Assembly (NCBI GenBank): GCA_963794955.1
Contig: CAWCGF010000005.1
Span: 93,772-157,771 of the forward strand
DNA length: 64,000 bases
Reading direction: 5' to 3'
DNA from: JAFDVL01 sp963794955
Lineage (GTDB): Bacteria > Acidobacteriota > Blastocatellia > RBC074
Position numbers and translations under genes: made by a program. Below, in pieces: positions 41,409 through 50,854 of this stretch; the first letter of the stretch is position 1; each line of letters begins with the position of its first letter. The notes beneath the pieces were generated by a model. That model was not told the origin of the DNA, ran no database searches, and was given only the letters and a program-made list of their open reading frames with translations.

Positions 41409-42695
41409 ATGAAACTTGAACGCAGAGATTTTCTCAAACAAGCCGCCATCACCACTACCGCAGGCTTAACCCTGCCCACCGCGCGCAGCTTCGCCAACAT
41501 TCGGGGCGCAAATGATCGCGTCCGCCTCGGCATCATTGGCCCTGGCGCACGCGGGCAGGAATTGATGCGCGAATTTGTCAAAGCGCCGAATATCGAATTC
41601 GTCGCCTTAGCGGATGCTTACACGGGTCGCGCTGATCAGGTGAAGAAGCTCCTGACCGAAACCGGGCAAGACGTAACCAATCTCAAAAGCTTCAGTGATC
41701 ATCGCAAGTTGCTGGAGATGAAAGACGTTGACGCCGTGATTGTCGCAACGCCCTTGCACTGCCACGCGCGCCACTTTATTGACACGCTGGCCGCTGGCAA
41801 AGATATGTACTGCGAAAAGACGATGACCTGGTCTATCGAAGAAGCCGAAGCGTGTCTTGCCGCCGCCAAGAAAGCCTCCAATCGCGTCGTCGGCATCGGC
41901 CTGCAACATAACAGCGCAGGCTATTTCGCCGATGCGCGCACGTGGGCGAAGTCCAGCAAACTCGGCACGGTGACGCACGCCGAATTGTGGATGAGTCGCA
42001 ATTCCAAACGCGGCGTCGGCCAATGGGTGCGTCCGATTCCATCCGATTGCACCGCCGCCAACGTCAAATGGGATGCCTTTCTGAATGGCCGCACGAAGCG
42101 TCCGTTCGATGCGCAGAAGTTCATCAATTGGCGTTTGTATTGGGAATTTTCGGGCGGCAATATCACCGAAAACATGGTGCATCAAATCGGCTGGCTGATC
42201 GGCGTGCTGGATTTGGGCGTGCCGACCGCAGCGTATATGTCCGGCGGTGTGTTCTCCGAAAAAGACGGACGTGAAGTGCCGGACACGATAGCCGTGACCT
42301 TAGATTATCCGAACGATCTGGTCGTCACGTGGCAATCGTCCTTCAGCAACAGCCGGTACGGCCTGGGCGCGCGCATCCTCGGCTCACACGGTTCGATTGA
42401 ATGGCTGATGGGCACGACCGATATGGTTTCAGGCCGAGCCACAAGCGGCTGGAATTACGCGCCGGAAAAACTCAACAATCCCGATGGCGCAGTTGTTAAA
42501 GGCGAAGACAAAGGCGTGCATCACTACACGAACTTCGTCGAATGCGTCCGCTCGCGCAAAGAGCCGAATTCTTCGGTGGAATTAGGCTATCGTTCCGCGA
42601 TTGCCGCGCACATGGCCAATTTGTCGTATCGCAAGAAACAACGCTTGACTTTGGATGAAGCACGACAGGCAGGCAGGCAATTGGCGAGCAAATAA
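41409..42695 (+). CDS. Tat-exported Gfo/Idh/MocA-family oxidoreductase
   Basis: 428 residues from ATG 41409, preceded by AAAGGA. The N terminus carries a twin-arginine motif (RRDFLKQ) and a hydrophobic core ending near SFA, so it is probably exported folded with its cofactor. LGIIGPGARGQELMREF is the NAD(P)-binding glycine motif, VALADAY the second strand, and CEKTMTWSIEEAEACLAAAKKA the EKP-type motif with Lys followed by Thr in place of Pro. Periplasmic members of this family often act on sugars or glycans. Divergent from the MFS gene. Confidence 0.88.
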   Translation: MKLERRDFLKQAAITTTAGLTLPTARSFANIRGANDRVRLGIIGPGARGQELMREFVKAPNIEFVALADAYTGRADQVKKLLTETGQDVTNLKSFSDHRKLLEMKDVDAVIVATPLHCHARHFIDTLAAGKDMYCEKTMTWSIEEAEACLAAAKKASNRVVGIGLQHNSAGYFADARTWAKSSKLGTVTHAELWMSRNSKRGVGQWVRPIPSDCTAANVKWDAFLNGRTKRPFDAQKFINWRLYWEFSGGNITENMVHQIGWLIGVLDLGVPTAAYMSGGVFSEKDGREVPDTIAVTLDYPNDLVVTWQSSFSNSRYGLGARILGSHGSIEWLMGTTDMVSGRATSGWNYAPEKLNNPDGAVVKGEDKGVHHYTNFVECVRSRKEPNSSVELGYRSAIAAHMANLSYRKKQRLTLDEARQAGRQLASK

Positions 42696-43033
42696 CGGCT
42701 CGGTATATTACGAGGAGCTGTAGCGCAAGCGGATTAAGCTAAGAAAGGCGAGAGTACGGAACACACGGAAAGAACGAAACACACGGAGATTTGGCCCAGG
42801 CATGTGGGCGTGTTTCTGTCTGTTGCGTTCATTCTATGTGTTCTGTAATCTCTCTGTTGCCTTCATATAGTGGACGCCAAAATTTGGACAAAAATGGGCT
42901 AGTTTAAGGTGGGAAAAGAACGTAATGTTTTTCCATCGCAATGGACGAGGCTGACGGTGTGTTATCCCGCACCCGATGAACCAATCTTGATGCGTGAGAT
43001 ACTTATCAGGTGGGAGGCAATCCAAGTATTATT
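42696..43033. other. 338-bp intergenic region with a repeat palindrome
   Basis: It holds an inverted repeat at 42756-42855 made of ACACGGA/GAACGAA-type and GTGTTTC/TGCGTTC-type words. A stretch around 42868-42900 (GTGGACGCCAAAATTTGGAC) resembles the end of an insertion sequence, but I see no second end and no transposase, so at most it is a scar. No gene is convincing. Confidence 0.4.
42756..42855. repeat. Imperfect palindrome with short tandem words (ACACGGA type)
   Basis: The left arm reads GGAACACACGGAAAGAACG then repeats ACACACGGA. The right arm reads GTGTTTC, TGTCTGT, TGCGTTC, ATTCTAT, GTGTTCT, its approximate complement. Pairing is imperfect. It shares architecture but not sequence with the other elements. 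Confidence 0.5.
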
Positions 43034-44128
43034 ATGGCAAAGAACTCCAAAGCAACCCCAACGCTGCGCACTGGACAAGGCGACGTCAAACTCTCACGGG
43101 AGGAGTTTACACGCCGTCTCTCCGAGCGGTTCTATGATCCCGCGTTTGACGTGGTACGGGCCGAGATTGACCGGGTGATGGAAGTCGCCTGGAAGACGTA
43201 CGATGAGTATCACAAAAGCCCTCGCACGCGGAAAGCGGGAAAGGGGTTTCAAGACCCCGACTTTGAATTGCCTATTGAGTGGCTCGAAACCCGCAAGCAG
43301 ATTCGGCAGGCGGAAAAACAACAACGTGACCCGAAGAGTCCCAGGCGCATTTTGTTGATTTGCAGTGCCGCGCGCAATGACCAAACCTGTCCCGGTGAAA
43401 TGTCCAAGACGTTTCGCCTGGTCCAAATGGCCCGTGAGGAGATCGAGAAAGCGAAGGGTTTTGAATGCGATCTACTCGATTTGAGTATGCTGACGGCGGA
43501 ATACGGACGGCAGATTTTACCGTGCAAAGCGTGTGTCTCAACCGCCATGCCCCTGTGTAATTGGCCGTGTTCCTGTTACCCGAATCATGCGATGGGACAG
43601 GTGAACGATTGGATGAATGAAATTTATCCGCGGTGGGTGGCGGCGCACGGCGTGATGATTGTCAGTCCTGTTTACTGGTATCAAGCGCCGAGTGTGCTCA
43701 AACTGATGATGGATCGGCTTGTCTGCGCCGACGGCGGCAACCCCGACCCGACCAGCACGCACGGCAAAAATCCGAAAGAGGCAAAAGCGCTCGAACTGCA
43801 AGGCTGGGATTATCCACGGCATCTTGCGGGACGACTCTTTTCGATCATCGTTCACGGAGACGCAGCAGGCGCGGACATCCTGCGCCGCTCTTTGACGGAT
43901 TGGCTTCTTGATATGAATTTGCTCCAGGCGAGCCACGCTTCCACGATTGATCGTTACATCGGTTACTATGAACCCTATGCCACCAGCCATGACGCGCTCG
44001 ACCGCGACCATGCACTGCACGCGGAAGTGCGAAACGCCGCGAAAATTTTGATGGAAGCTATCAAACTGGCCCGTTCTGGTAAGTGGCCGCAACCTGGTCA
44101 ACAGGTGGAAGACCCGCGACCTAAATGA
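43034..44128 (+). CDS. NADPH-dependent FMN reductase/flavodoxin-like protein
   Basis: 364 residues from ATG 43034. An N-terminal helical and basic region (about 1-105) precedes a flavodoxin-like fold starting RRILLICSAARNDQTCPGEMSKTFRLV (FMN phosphate loop) and ILPCKACVSTAM, with a Cys-rich stretch CNWPCSCYPNHAMGQ and the flavin-binding MIVSPVYWYQAPSVLKLMMDR. The additional N-terminal region and Cys cluster are unusual for simple FMN reductases. The start is weakly supported, because the nearest GGGAGG is about 18 bases upstream. It ends 6 bases before the convergent ubiD-type gene. Confidence 0.8.
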   Translation: MAKNSKATPTLRTGQGDVKLSREEFTRRLSERFYDPAFDVVRAEIDRVMEVAWKTYDEYHKSPRTRKAGKGFQDPDFELPIEWLETRKQIRQAEKQQRDPKSPRRILLICSAARNDQTCPGEMSKTFRLVQMAREEIEKAKGFECDLLDLSMLTAEYGRQILPCKACVSTAMPLCNWPCSCYPNHAMGQVNDWMNEIYPRWVAAHGVMIVSPVYWYQAPSVLKLMMDRLVCADGGNPDPTSTHGKNPKEAKALELQGWDYPRHLAGRLFSIIVHGDAAGADILRRSLTDWLLDMNLLQASHASTIDRYIGYYEPYATSHDALDRDHALHAEVRNAAKILMEAIKLARSGKWPQPGQQVEDPRPK

Positions 44129-44134
44129 GCCGTG

Positions 44135-45583
44135 TTATAACCCTAACTTTTTCCACTTTGCATTCACGATCCGCTTCACTTCCTCACTCGTATTGTTCTC
44201 GCGTGGCCAGCGGCGATCAAAGCCTTCGTTTTTCCATTTGCGCGTGGCGTCAATGCCCATTTTTGAACCGTAGCCGGTTTGACGGGCGGCATGATCCAAT
44301 ACATCTACCGGCCCCATCATAAATTGAATATCGCGTTCGGGATCAATGTTGTTGAGGACTTTCCAGGCGACTTCGCTGGGGTTTTGCACGTCTACGTCAT
44401 CGTCTACGACCACGATGCACTTGGAAAACATCGCCTGCCCCTGGCCCCATATCGCATTCATGATTTTGCGCGCGTGGCCAGGATATTGTTTGCGAATTGA
44501 AACCAGCACTAGGTTATGAAACACGCCTTCAAAGGGCAGATTCATGTCTACGATTTCGGGAAGCTGGCGTTTGAGAACGGGCAATGTGATGCGAATGATC
44601 GCCTGCCCCATCCAACAATCTTCCATCGGCGGTTTGCCGACAATGGTGGTTTGATAAATCGGATTTTTGCGATGCGTGACGGCGGTGACATGAAACACGG
44701 GATAGGGTTCTTCGAGCGTGTAAAAGCCGGTGTGATCGCCAAATGGCCCCTCAATGCGGCGCTCTGACGGATCAACGTAGCCCTCCAGCACGATCTCAGC
44801 GTGCGCGGGAACTTCTAAATCTACAGACACGCACTTGACCATTTCAATCGGCTTTTCGCGCAGGAAGCTGGCAAAGATCATTTCGTCCAGATCATCGGGC
44901 AGCGGCAGCGTCGCGGCGAAGGTTGTGATCGGTTCGGCACCAATAGCAACGGCGACTTCCATTCGCTCAACACCACGTTTTTCTAACTCGCGGTGATGCG
45001 CTGCGCCGTGCTTGTGAATCTGCCAGTGCATGCCCGTAGTCGTTTCATCGTAGACCTGCATGCGGTACATGCCACAGTTGCGTGCGCCCGTGCGTGGGTT
45101 GCGCGTGAAGACCATCGGCAAGGTGATAAAGCGTCCGCCATCCGCTTCCCAGCATTTCAGAATCGGAAAATCGTGCAGTGAAAATTCGCCCTCGCGTTTG
45201 ATGACTTCCTGGCATTTGCCAGACTTGACGACTTTGGGAAAGTATTTGCCGAGTTCCGCGAGTTTCGGCAGCATCTTCACTTTTTCGAGCAAGCCCGTAG
45301 GTGATTTGAAATCAAGCCATTCAGTTAGGCGTTCGGCGATTTGATCTACGTGATCCACTTCAAGCGCGAGCGCCATGCGACGACGGCTGCCGAGGGCGTT
45401 AATAAGAACAGGCATCTTGCCATCGTCTACGTTTTCAAAGAGCAACGCCGGGCCACCCGCTTTCGACACGCGATCCGTGATTTCCGTGATCTCCTGATCG
45501 CTGGAAACAGGGACGGTGATGCGTTTGAGTTCTTTGTGCTTTTCTAATGCTTTGATGAATGCGCGCAGATCGTCGTAGGCCAT
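44135..45583 (-). CDS. UbiD-family prenylated-FMN decarboxylase
   Basis: 482 residues. Family segments include DDLRAFIKALEKHKELKRI, LEVDHVDQIAERLTEW, RNCGMYRMQVYDETTTGMHWQIHKHG, IEGPFGDHTGFYTLEEPYPVFHVTAVTHRKNPIYQT (the ELPEG-like catalytic region is spread here) and GYGSKMGIDATRKW. UbiD enzymes remove aromatic carboxylates in ubiquinone or futalosine-type menaquinone synthesis. No UbiX is adjacent. It is followed at 45727 by a MobA-like transferase on the same strand. Confidence 0.9.
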   Translation of the reverse strand: MAYDDLRAFIKALEKHKELKRITVPVSSDQEITEITDRVSKAGGPALLFENVDDGKMPVLINALGSRRRMALALEVDHVDQIAERLTEWLDFKSPTGLLEKVKMLPKLAELGKYFPKVVKSGKCQEVIKREGEFSLHDFPILKCWEADGGRFITLPMVFTRNPRTGARNCGMYRMQVYDETTTGMHWQIHKHGAAHHRELEKRGVERMEVAVAIGAEPITTFAATLPLPDDLDEMIFASFLREKPIEMVKCVSVDLEVPAHAEIVLEGYVDPSERRIEGPFGDHTGFYTLEEPYPVFHVTAVTHRKNPIYQTTIVGKPPMEDCWMGQAIIRITLPVLKRQLPEIVDMNLPFEGVFHNLVLVSIRKQYPGHARKIMNAIWGQGQAMFSKCIVVVDDDVDVQNPSEVAWKVLNNIDPERDIQFMMGPVDVLDHAARQTGYGSKMGIDATRKWKNEGFDRRWPRENNTSEEVKRIVNAKWKKLGL

Positions 45584-45726
45584 AAATTAAGGCGAGAAAG
45601 AAAGAGTTCCTTTCAAGTAGTTGGAAACTTAAATGAAAGTATGAAACAAAGTTTTGCCGTTTGTTTGCCGATTTCTTGAAAAGATGTTTTCACCTATCGG
45701 TGACTGGCCACTTGCTTATGGTTTCA

Positions 45727-46359
45727 TTACGGCGTCCATTTGTGCGAATCGTAAAACGACGGCACTTGCGCGACCAGACGAGCATAGTCTTCGGGCGAAT
45801 CAATATCTTCCAGAATTGCGGCGGACTCAACGGACACTTCCTGGATGTCGTTGCGATGCGCATTGAGAATGGCCTTGAGTCCTTCGGGGTCGGCGTCATC
45901 CAGTCGCATAATTTCTTCTTCAAAGTCACGGCTGAGGATGATCGGGTGACCGTGCTTGCCTTCATACGTTGGCACTGAAATCTTTTTTTCGTAGTCACCG
46001 TAGCTAATAACGAGCGGGTTGATGACTTCCGGGCCTACCATCGGTTGATCTACCAGCGCGACTAACACACCTTCGCAACTGGGGCTGATGAGCGGGAGAC
46101 CGGTCTTGAGCGAGCTAAGCATCCCTTTGGTATATTCGCGATTGATGGCGAATTGCACGCCTGCCCCGGCGAGTCGCGCGCGAATTTCCGACTCACGAAA
46201 CCCCAGCACGACGATGATCTCATCCACGCGGGAACGCCGCAGATTATCAATGCAGGAGCTAATGACCGTGCGAGTGCCCCATTTCATCAGCGGCTTGAAA
46301 TCGCCCGCCATCCGGCGGGATTCCCCCGCCGCTAGTAAAATCGCAGAAACCATAGCCAT
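45727..46359 (-). CDS. MobA-like nucleotidyltransferase (MocA/NTP_transf_3)
   Basis: 210 residues. The nucleotide-binding start SAILLAAGESRRMAGDFKPLMKWG is characteristic, with VLGF, MLSSLKTGL and VALVDQPMVGPEVI (metal-binding Asp) following and GKHGHPIILSRDF later. Members transfer CMP or GMP to molybdopterin or related molecules; the acceptor cannot be assigned. It starts 17 bases after the YhaM-type nuclease stop. Confidence 0.88.
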   Translation of the reverse strand: MAMVSAILLAAGESRRMAGDFKPLMKWGTRTVISSCIDNLRRSRVDEIIVVLGFRESEIRARLAGAGVQFAINREYTKGMLSSLKTGLPLISPSCEGVLVALVDQPMVGPEVINPLVISYGDYEKKISVPTYEGKHGHPIILSRDFEEEIMRLDDADPEGLKAILNAHRNDIQEVSVESAAILEDIDSPEDYARLVAQVPSFYDSHKWTP

Positions 46360-46376
46360 CGTTTGTTTTCCTTTGC

Positions 46377-47489
46377 TTATTCTTTAATTAACTCTCCCAA
46401 CTGCGCAAACGGATTATTAAAGCTTCCGGGTGCGACTTTCGCTGGTTTGGCATTGACTGGCGCTTCCCCACCCTGACTTGCCGCCGTTGCCGTGGTCAGA
46501 GGAGGCGGTTCTTCGGGCTTCGCTTCGATCTCGCCATTGGGTCGGCGGCGATAAATCGGTCGCTCAAACATCGGCGAAATGCGCGACCACGCGCCGGTGG
46601 CATGCGGCTCCGACATCAGGCGTTGCATCGCTTCTACTTTGGAGTCCAGGTCATCCAGATAGGCCAACATTAAGGCTTCCGGCGTCGCGGGCAATTTGGG
46701 CGAACCATATTCCAGCTTGCCGTGATGCGTGAGCAATAAATGCAGCAAATGCCGCCGGAGTTCGTCCGGGAAATCAGGAATCTGCTTGATATGATCCGCC
46801 ACCATCAACGTTTCCATTGCCAGATGCCCGATCATTTGTCCTTCATCAGTGTAGTTCGTGCCGCGTTCGTAACTCAATTCATCAATCTTGCCAAAATCGT
46901 GCAGCACTGCGCCGGTTTGCAACAAGTCCAGATCAATGCCGTCGTAATGCGAGCCGACCTTCTGCGCGAGCTTAACGAGTGAAAGTGTATGCTCCAACAA
47001 GCCGCCGAGATAGGGGTGATGCATGGTTTTGGCGGCAGGCGCGCGTTTGAATTTCTTCACGGTTTTTTCATCCGCGAAAATGTTTTCAAGCAAGCGACGC
47101 AAATGGGGATTGGCAAAGCCCTGCACCGTTTGCATCAACTCCGCGAACATTTGATCTATATTGTATTTTGTCGTCGGGAAGTAATCGGCCAACTCATATT
47201 CACGCTCTTCGCAAGGTCGCACGCGATGCACCGTCAATTGCAACCGATTGCGATGCACAATGACTTGCCCACGCGCAAAGACGATGTCGTCTACCTTGAA
47301 GGTTTCAGCCGATTCCTCAAAATTGTCCCACCAGTGCCCGGCAATATCGCCCGTGCGATCCGCCAGTGTCAGCGTCAAATATTGTCCGCCGCCTTTTTTG
47401 TCGCGGAATTCCTTTGCCTTGACCAAAAAGGTGGTGCTGACCGTTTGGTTGGTGGCGAAATCGCGGATGAAGATTTTCATATAGGTCAT
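46377..47489 (-). CDS. YhaM-type 3'-5' exoribonuclease (OB fold plus HD domain)
   Basis: 370 residues from ATG 47489; ATG 47480 (MKIFIRDF) is equally plausible. An N-terminal OB-fold (TTFLVKAKEFRDKKGG ... GDIAGHWWDNF) precedes an HD domain with HHPYLGGLLEHTLSLVKLA, AVLHDFGKIDELSYERG, GHLAMETLMV and LTHHGKLEYGSPKLPATPEALMLAYLDDLDSK. The C terminus is Pro/Glu-rich and disordered. YhaM enzymes degrade RNA and single-stranded DNA from the 3' end. Confidence 0.9.
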   Translation of the reverse strand: MTYMKIFIRDFATNQTVSTTFLVKAKEFRDKKGGGQYLTLTLADRTGDIAGHWWDNFEESAETFKVDDIVFARGQVIVHRNRLQLTVHRVRPCEEREYELADYFPTTKYNIDQMFAELMQTVQGFANPHLRRLLENIFADEKTVKKFKRAPAAKTMHHPYLGGLLEHTLSLVKLAQKVGSHYDGIDLDLLQTGAVLHDFGKIDELSYERGTNYTDEGQMIGHLAMETLMVADHIKQIPDFPDELRRHLLHLLLTHHGKLEYGSPKLPATPEALMLAYLDDLDSKVEAMQRLMSEPHATGAWSRISPMFERPIYRRRPNGEIEAKPEEPPPLTTATAASQGGEAPVNAKPAKVAPGSFNNPFAQLGELIKE

Positions 47490-47623
47490 TTGTCAGTGGT
47501 TATTCGTCATTTATCATTTGTCATCTGAGTAGGAGGTTAGCAAGCAGCGTTTCAAATTGTGAAAGGGAATGGCGACGCACTATCTGACTACCAGTGACCG
47601 GTGACAAATGACCACTAATCATT
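47488..47623. repeat. Heptamer-armed palindrome between yhaM and the SurA-like gene
   Basis: Left 7-base words GTCATTT, GTCAGTG, GTTATTC, GTCATTT, ATCATTT, GTCATCT (about 47485-47527) face their approximate complements GTGACCG, GTGACAA, ATGACCA, CTAATCA (about 47593-47622). The left arm includes the start codon region of yhaM, and the right arm ends at the stop of the SurA-like gene. The two genes are on the minus strand. Confidence 0.6.
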
Positions 47624-48779
47624 ATTTCTGTGCTGTCTCCTTGTCTTTGGTCGTTTCTTTTTCGCGGCGCTCTTTTTCTTTCTTTTCTTCTTTCAGCCGC
47701 TTTTTCTTCGCCTTCTCCGATTCTTCGCTGTAGGGCGTGATTTTGATTTGGGCAGAGGCTGTCTTTAGGCCGGGCAATTGATATTTCGGATCAATTTCAA
47801 TGAACGCATCCTGGCGCAAGTCCTTCAAATAATCGTCCACTTGTTCCTGTCCTTTTTCCATCACTAGGCGTTGTGATACGGCATTTTTCACTTCGGCGTC
47901 TTCAAAGGGTTTGGTTTCACGCTCCTTACGCGCCTCCACGCGAAAGATGGCATAGCCATCCGCCAAGGTAATGGGCGCTGTCGTCGCGCCGATCTCCGCT
48001 TTTTCTACGACCGTGCGGATTTCAGTGGGAAGCTGGTCAAGCTGCACTTTGCCGATCTTGCCATCCTGCTTCACGATGTCGGCGGAGTCTTCGGATTTGC
48101 TCCGCACCAGGGCCTTGAAATCCACGCCGCTTTTAATCTGCGCCGCGAGTTCATTGACTCTAGCCTGGGCCTGAGCTTGCAGCAACATGTCTTTCGGCTT
48201 GCGAATGAAAATGCGACTCAGTTCGACTTCACCCGGCGTAGAAAACCAGTCTTTGTTTTTCTCGTAAAAGTCGCGCTTGGCCTGTTCCGTTAGTTTATGG
48301 AACAGCGGGCTGTAGACTTCGCGTCCCAGCACGGCATCGGACATAAACTTGCTGCGCAACCCACGCTTTTGCTCGTTGATGTCTACGCCAACCTCGCGCA
48401 TTTTCTGTTCCAGACAATCAATGGAATCACAACTAACCTCTTTCATAATGCGCACGAGTTGTTCGTTGACGCGATCTTCAACATCCATTGAAAGTTCTTT
48501 GGCGCGCTGCATCAGCAATTGCTGATCAATCAGACCATCCAGGATTTTGGCGCGCAACTCAGTGATTTCTTTTTCAATCTCTTCGTCCTTTTTGCCGCGC
48601 TGTTTGAACTCTTCAATGTACATCTTTAGTTCACGCTCAAAGGCAGAACGCAAAATCACTTCGGTGTTGACGCGGGCAATGACTTCGTCCAGCGGCGTCA
48701 AATCGCTTTCCTGTGCCCAAACCGCACTCGGTAAAAGCAAAAAGATGGCGAGATAAATCAGGGTCTTAATTAATTTCAT
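47622..48779 (-). CDS. SurA-like periplasmic peptidyl-prolyl isomerase/chaperone
   Basis: 385 residues. A Sec signal (MKLIKTLIYLAIFLLLPSAVWAQ) precedes a SurA N-terminal chaperone domain (VIARVNTEVILRSAFERELKMY ... ILDGLIDQQLLMQRAKELSMDV). A single parvulin domain follows (VELSRIFIRKPKDML ... LVRSKSEDSADIVKQDGKIGKV ... GYAIFRVEA). The tail is highly charged (Lys/Glu). It assists outer-membrane protein folding. A second parvulin lipoprotein gene lies upstream on the same strand. Confidence 0.9.
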   Translation of the reverse strand: MKLIKTLIYLAIFLLLPSAVWAQESDLTPLDEVIARVNTEVILRSAFERELKMYIEEFKQRGKKDEEIEKEITELRAKILDGLIDQQLLMQRAKELSMDVEDRVNEQLVRIMKEVSCDSIDCLEQKMREVGVDINEQKRGLRSKFMSDAVLGREVYSPLFHKLTEQAKRDFYEKNKDWFSTPGEVELSRIFIRKPKDMLLQAQAQARVNELAAQIKSGVDFKALVRSKSEDSADIVKQDGKIGKVQLDQLPTEIRTVVEKAEIGATTAPITLADGYAIFRVEARKERETKPFEDAEVKNAVSQRLVMEKGQEQVDDYLKDLRQDAFIEIDPKYQLPGLKTASAQIKITPYSEESEKAKKKRLKEEKKEKERREKETTKDKETAQK

Positions 48780-48800
48780 AACTACTGCTCCTGTGAAATG

Positions 48801-48881
48801 TAGAGCAAACTTTCCAGTTTGCGGCGGAAGTTAACAAGGCGACGCGGTATGAATCATCAGCAAATTTTCCAGTTTGCTCTA
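48801..48881. repeat. Inverted repeat between the two isomerase genes
   Basis: Left arm 48801-48822 and right arm 48860-48881 pair over most of 22 bases (TAGAGCAAACTTTCCAGTTTGC type, itself locally palindromic at GCAAACT...AGTTTGC), with about 37 bases between them. It lies 20 bases upstream of the SurA-like gene start on the minus strand. Same architecture as the other gene-start palindromes. Confidence 0.65.
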
Positions 48882-48897
48882 TATTGGCGTCGTGTTT

Positions 48898-49866
48898 CTA
48901 CTTCCATTTACCAGTGTAATTGAATTCCAGCTTATCGGCATATACCTTGATCTTGGCCTGGGCCAAAGCTTCATTGCGATAAGCATCTATTACCGATTGA
49001 TTTTTACTGCGTAACAGGTCTTCCTCGACCTGCTTTTGAATTTTCTCGAAAGGCTGCGGCTCTTCTTTTTTGACCATTTGGAAAATGTGATAGCCAAAAT
49101 TAGATTTGACTACGGTACTGATGCCACCTGCTTTGAGCGGCATGGCCGCGTTTTCGAGGACTTCGGGCAACTCCTTCGGGCGATAACACCGCAAAGCTCC
49201 CTTGGAAGGAGAATTGGAATGTTCTTTCGCCAATAGCGCAAAATCTGCGGGTTTATCCAACGCCTGCTTCCGCAACTGTTCCGCGTCTTCCGGCTGATCC
49301 ACTTTGATTTCGCGGACACAGAAGCTAGGTTCCTGCGGATAGCGTTTCGGGTTGGTTTTGTAATATTGCTCAACTTCTTGCGGCGTAACGGAAACATCTT
49401 TCAGCACATCCGCTTTATAAAACTTCCAGACTACCAAATCATCCGCAATCTCTGCCGCGCGTTCCGGCCCCACCAGAGCCGTCTGGGTTGGACTGCTACC
49501 TTCGACATTTGCCTGCTGATGTTGATCCGCGACTTCGCGCCGCAACTCATCATCTGTGGCCTGAATGCCTTTCGCCGCCGCGCGTTGCAAGACTAATTGC
49601 CGCCCGATGAATTCGTCCAGCAGACTGCTTTGCAATTGATTGTTATCTTCTTGTGTTTGTTGCTGCAGCAAATCGGAAAGGCGTGACTTCAGAAACCGGT
49701 CCAAGGCCGCTTTATATTCAGGCGAACCATTGATTACCGCCACCACAGGAGTTTTTTCATCTGCCGCTTGCAAAGCGTTGGTATGACTACTGCTGGCTTT
49801 TGATTTGCACCCGCTGATAATTCCAAGCAGGAGAAATAAGCCCAGTGCGAAAATTTTTTGAGGCAT
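48898..49866 (-). CDS. PpiC/PrsA-type peptidyl-prolyl isomerase lipoprotein
   Basis: 322 residues. Lipoprotein signal with lipobox-like ISGC (MPQKIFALGLFLLLGIISGC). A SurA-N-type helical chaperone region (about 60-150) precedes a parvulin domain (SFCVREIKVDQPEDAEQLR ... LAKEHSNSPSKGALRCYRPKELPEVLENAAMPLK ... SNFGYHIFQMVKKE). It is probably anchored in the inner or outer membrane facing the periplasm, acting with the neighbouring SurA-like protein. Confidence 0.88.
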   Translation of the reverse strand: MPQKIFALGLFLLLGIISGCKSKASSSHTNALQAADEKTPVVAVINGSPEYKAALDRFLKSRLSDLLQQQTQEDNNQLQSSLLDEFIGRQLVLQRAAAKGIQATDDELRREVADQHQQANVEGSSPTQTALVGPERAAEIADDLVVWKFYKADVLKDVSVTPQEVEQYYKTNPKRYPQEPSFCVREIKVDQPEDAEQLRKQALDKPADFALLAKEHSNSPSKGALRCYRPKELPEVLENAAMPLKAGGISTVVKSNFGYHIFQMVKKEEPQPFEKIQKQVEEDLLRSKNQSVIDAYRNEALAQAKIKVYADKLEFNYTGKWK

Positions 49867-49988
49867 AAGTGCAAAATAAAAGAGGGATCAACAGAGCGAC
49901 CTTCTCGCAAGCGCGTCGCGTCTGACGGCAGAGAATTGTACGATGCGCGGCGCAATGCTCGCAAGCGGTGGGCAAGAAATGATGAAGA

Positions 49989-50804
49989 TTAGCTGGCTTG
50001 TCGTTTTGGCTCGCGTTGCCCCAGCGGGAGCGTCGGGTCTTCGGTAACGCTGAATCCAGCGGCAGTTTCTGAGTTGAATTCGTTCGTCACCTTTGCTTCA
50101 GAAGAATTGAATGGAACTGGTTGAACCGTATGCCACGGCAATGGCTTCGCTTCCGCCTGCAACACGGCTTCGGCGGCAGCAAGTTCTTTTAGCTCTCGGT
50201 CGGAAGGCGCAAAGAAGGCTCCGTTAATGAGATACCCCAGTCCTGTGGCGACAGGAATCAAGCCAAAGACCCAGAGCATTTGCACGACTGGCAATAGTCC
50301 GGTCAGATCAGGATTATGCTGCAACACCATGTGCTCCAGGCTTGCCAGCAAACCAGATTCCGTTGCTGTCTTGAGGAAGAGGTAATAAGCGCCGGTCACC
50401 GCGCTGCCGGAAAAAATCGAGAGGATGCCTTTTTGCAAATGATAGCGGCGCGACTCCCGCGAACGTTTTGGTTTCGGCGTGGGCCTAAAGACCGCCGTCT
50501 TGATGTCGTTGGCAGCGCCGCTAACCGTCGCTGCAACGTCTGTTCCCCAATGCTGCTCGCGGCGTTGTTTCTTTGTGTCCTGGCGGTGCGAAAAATGCTG
50601 CGTCTTTTTGAATTCTTTATGCGCCTGTTCAAAACCTGTACGCAGCGAAGTGCCCAGGTCTTTCAGATCAACTTTCAGGCGCTCGAAATCAACGGGGCCA
50701 CGACGACCTTCCATCGCATCTACAATCGCGCCCAAGTTGGTGCCACATTGACGACAGAACCGTTGGCCTTCGGTCGCAGGATTAGAACATTTGGGACAAA
50801 ACAT
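49989..50804 (-). CDS. Zinc-ribbon membrane protein of unknown function
   Basis: 271 residues from ATG 50804 (MFCPKCSNPATEGQRFCRQCG), preceded by GGAGGA. Two CxxC pairs form an N-terminal zinc ribbon; a basic linker follows (about 50-125), then two transmembrane helices (around SGSAVTGAYYLFL and WVFGLIPVATGLGYLINGAFF). Such proteins are common in Acidobacteria-like genomes and unassigned. Confidence 0.78.
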   Translation of the reverse strand: MFCPKCSNPATEGQRFCRQCGTNLGAIVDAMEGRRGPVDFERLKVDLKDLGTSLRTGFEQAHKEFKKTQHFSHRQDTKKQRREQHWGTDVAATVSGAANDIKTAVFRPTPKPKRSRESRRYHLQKGILSIFSGSAVTGAYYLFLKTATESGLLASLEHMVLQHNPDLTGLLPVVQMLWVFGLIPVATGLGYLINGAFFAPSDRELKELAAAEAVLQAEAKPLPWHTVQPVPFNSSEAKVTNEFNSETAAGFSVTEDPTLPLGQREPKRQAS

Positions 50805-50854
50805 AGAGGATCCTCCAAGCTCGGCTGTACGAAACACACGCAGGCAAAGTTCGG

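Noticed and set aside
42868..42900. Terminal repeat of an insertion sequence
   Set aside because: The sequence GTGGACGCCAAAATTTGGAC resembles an IS end, but no second end, target duplication or transposase is visible nearby.
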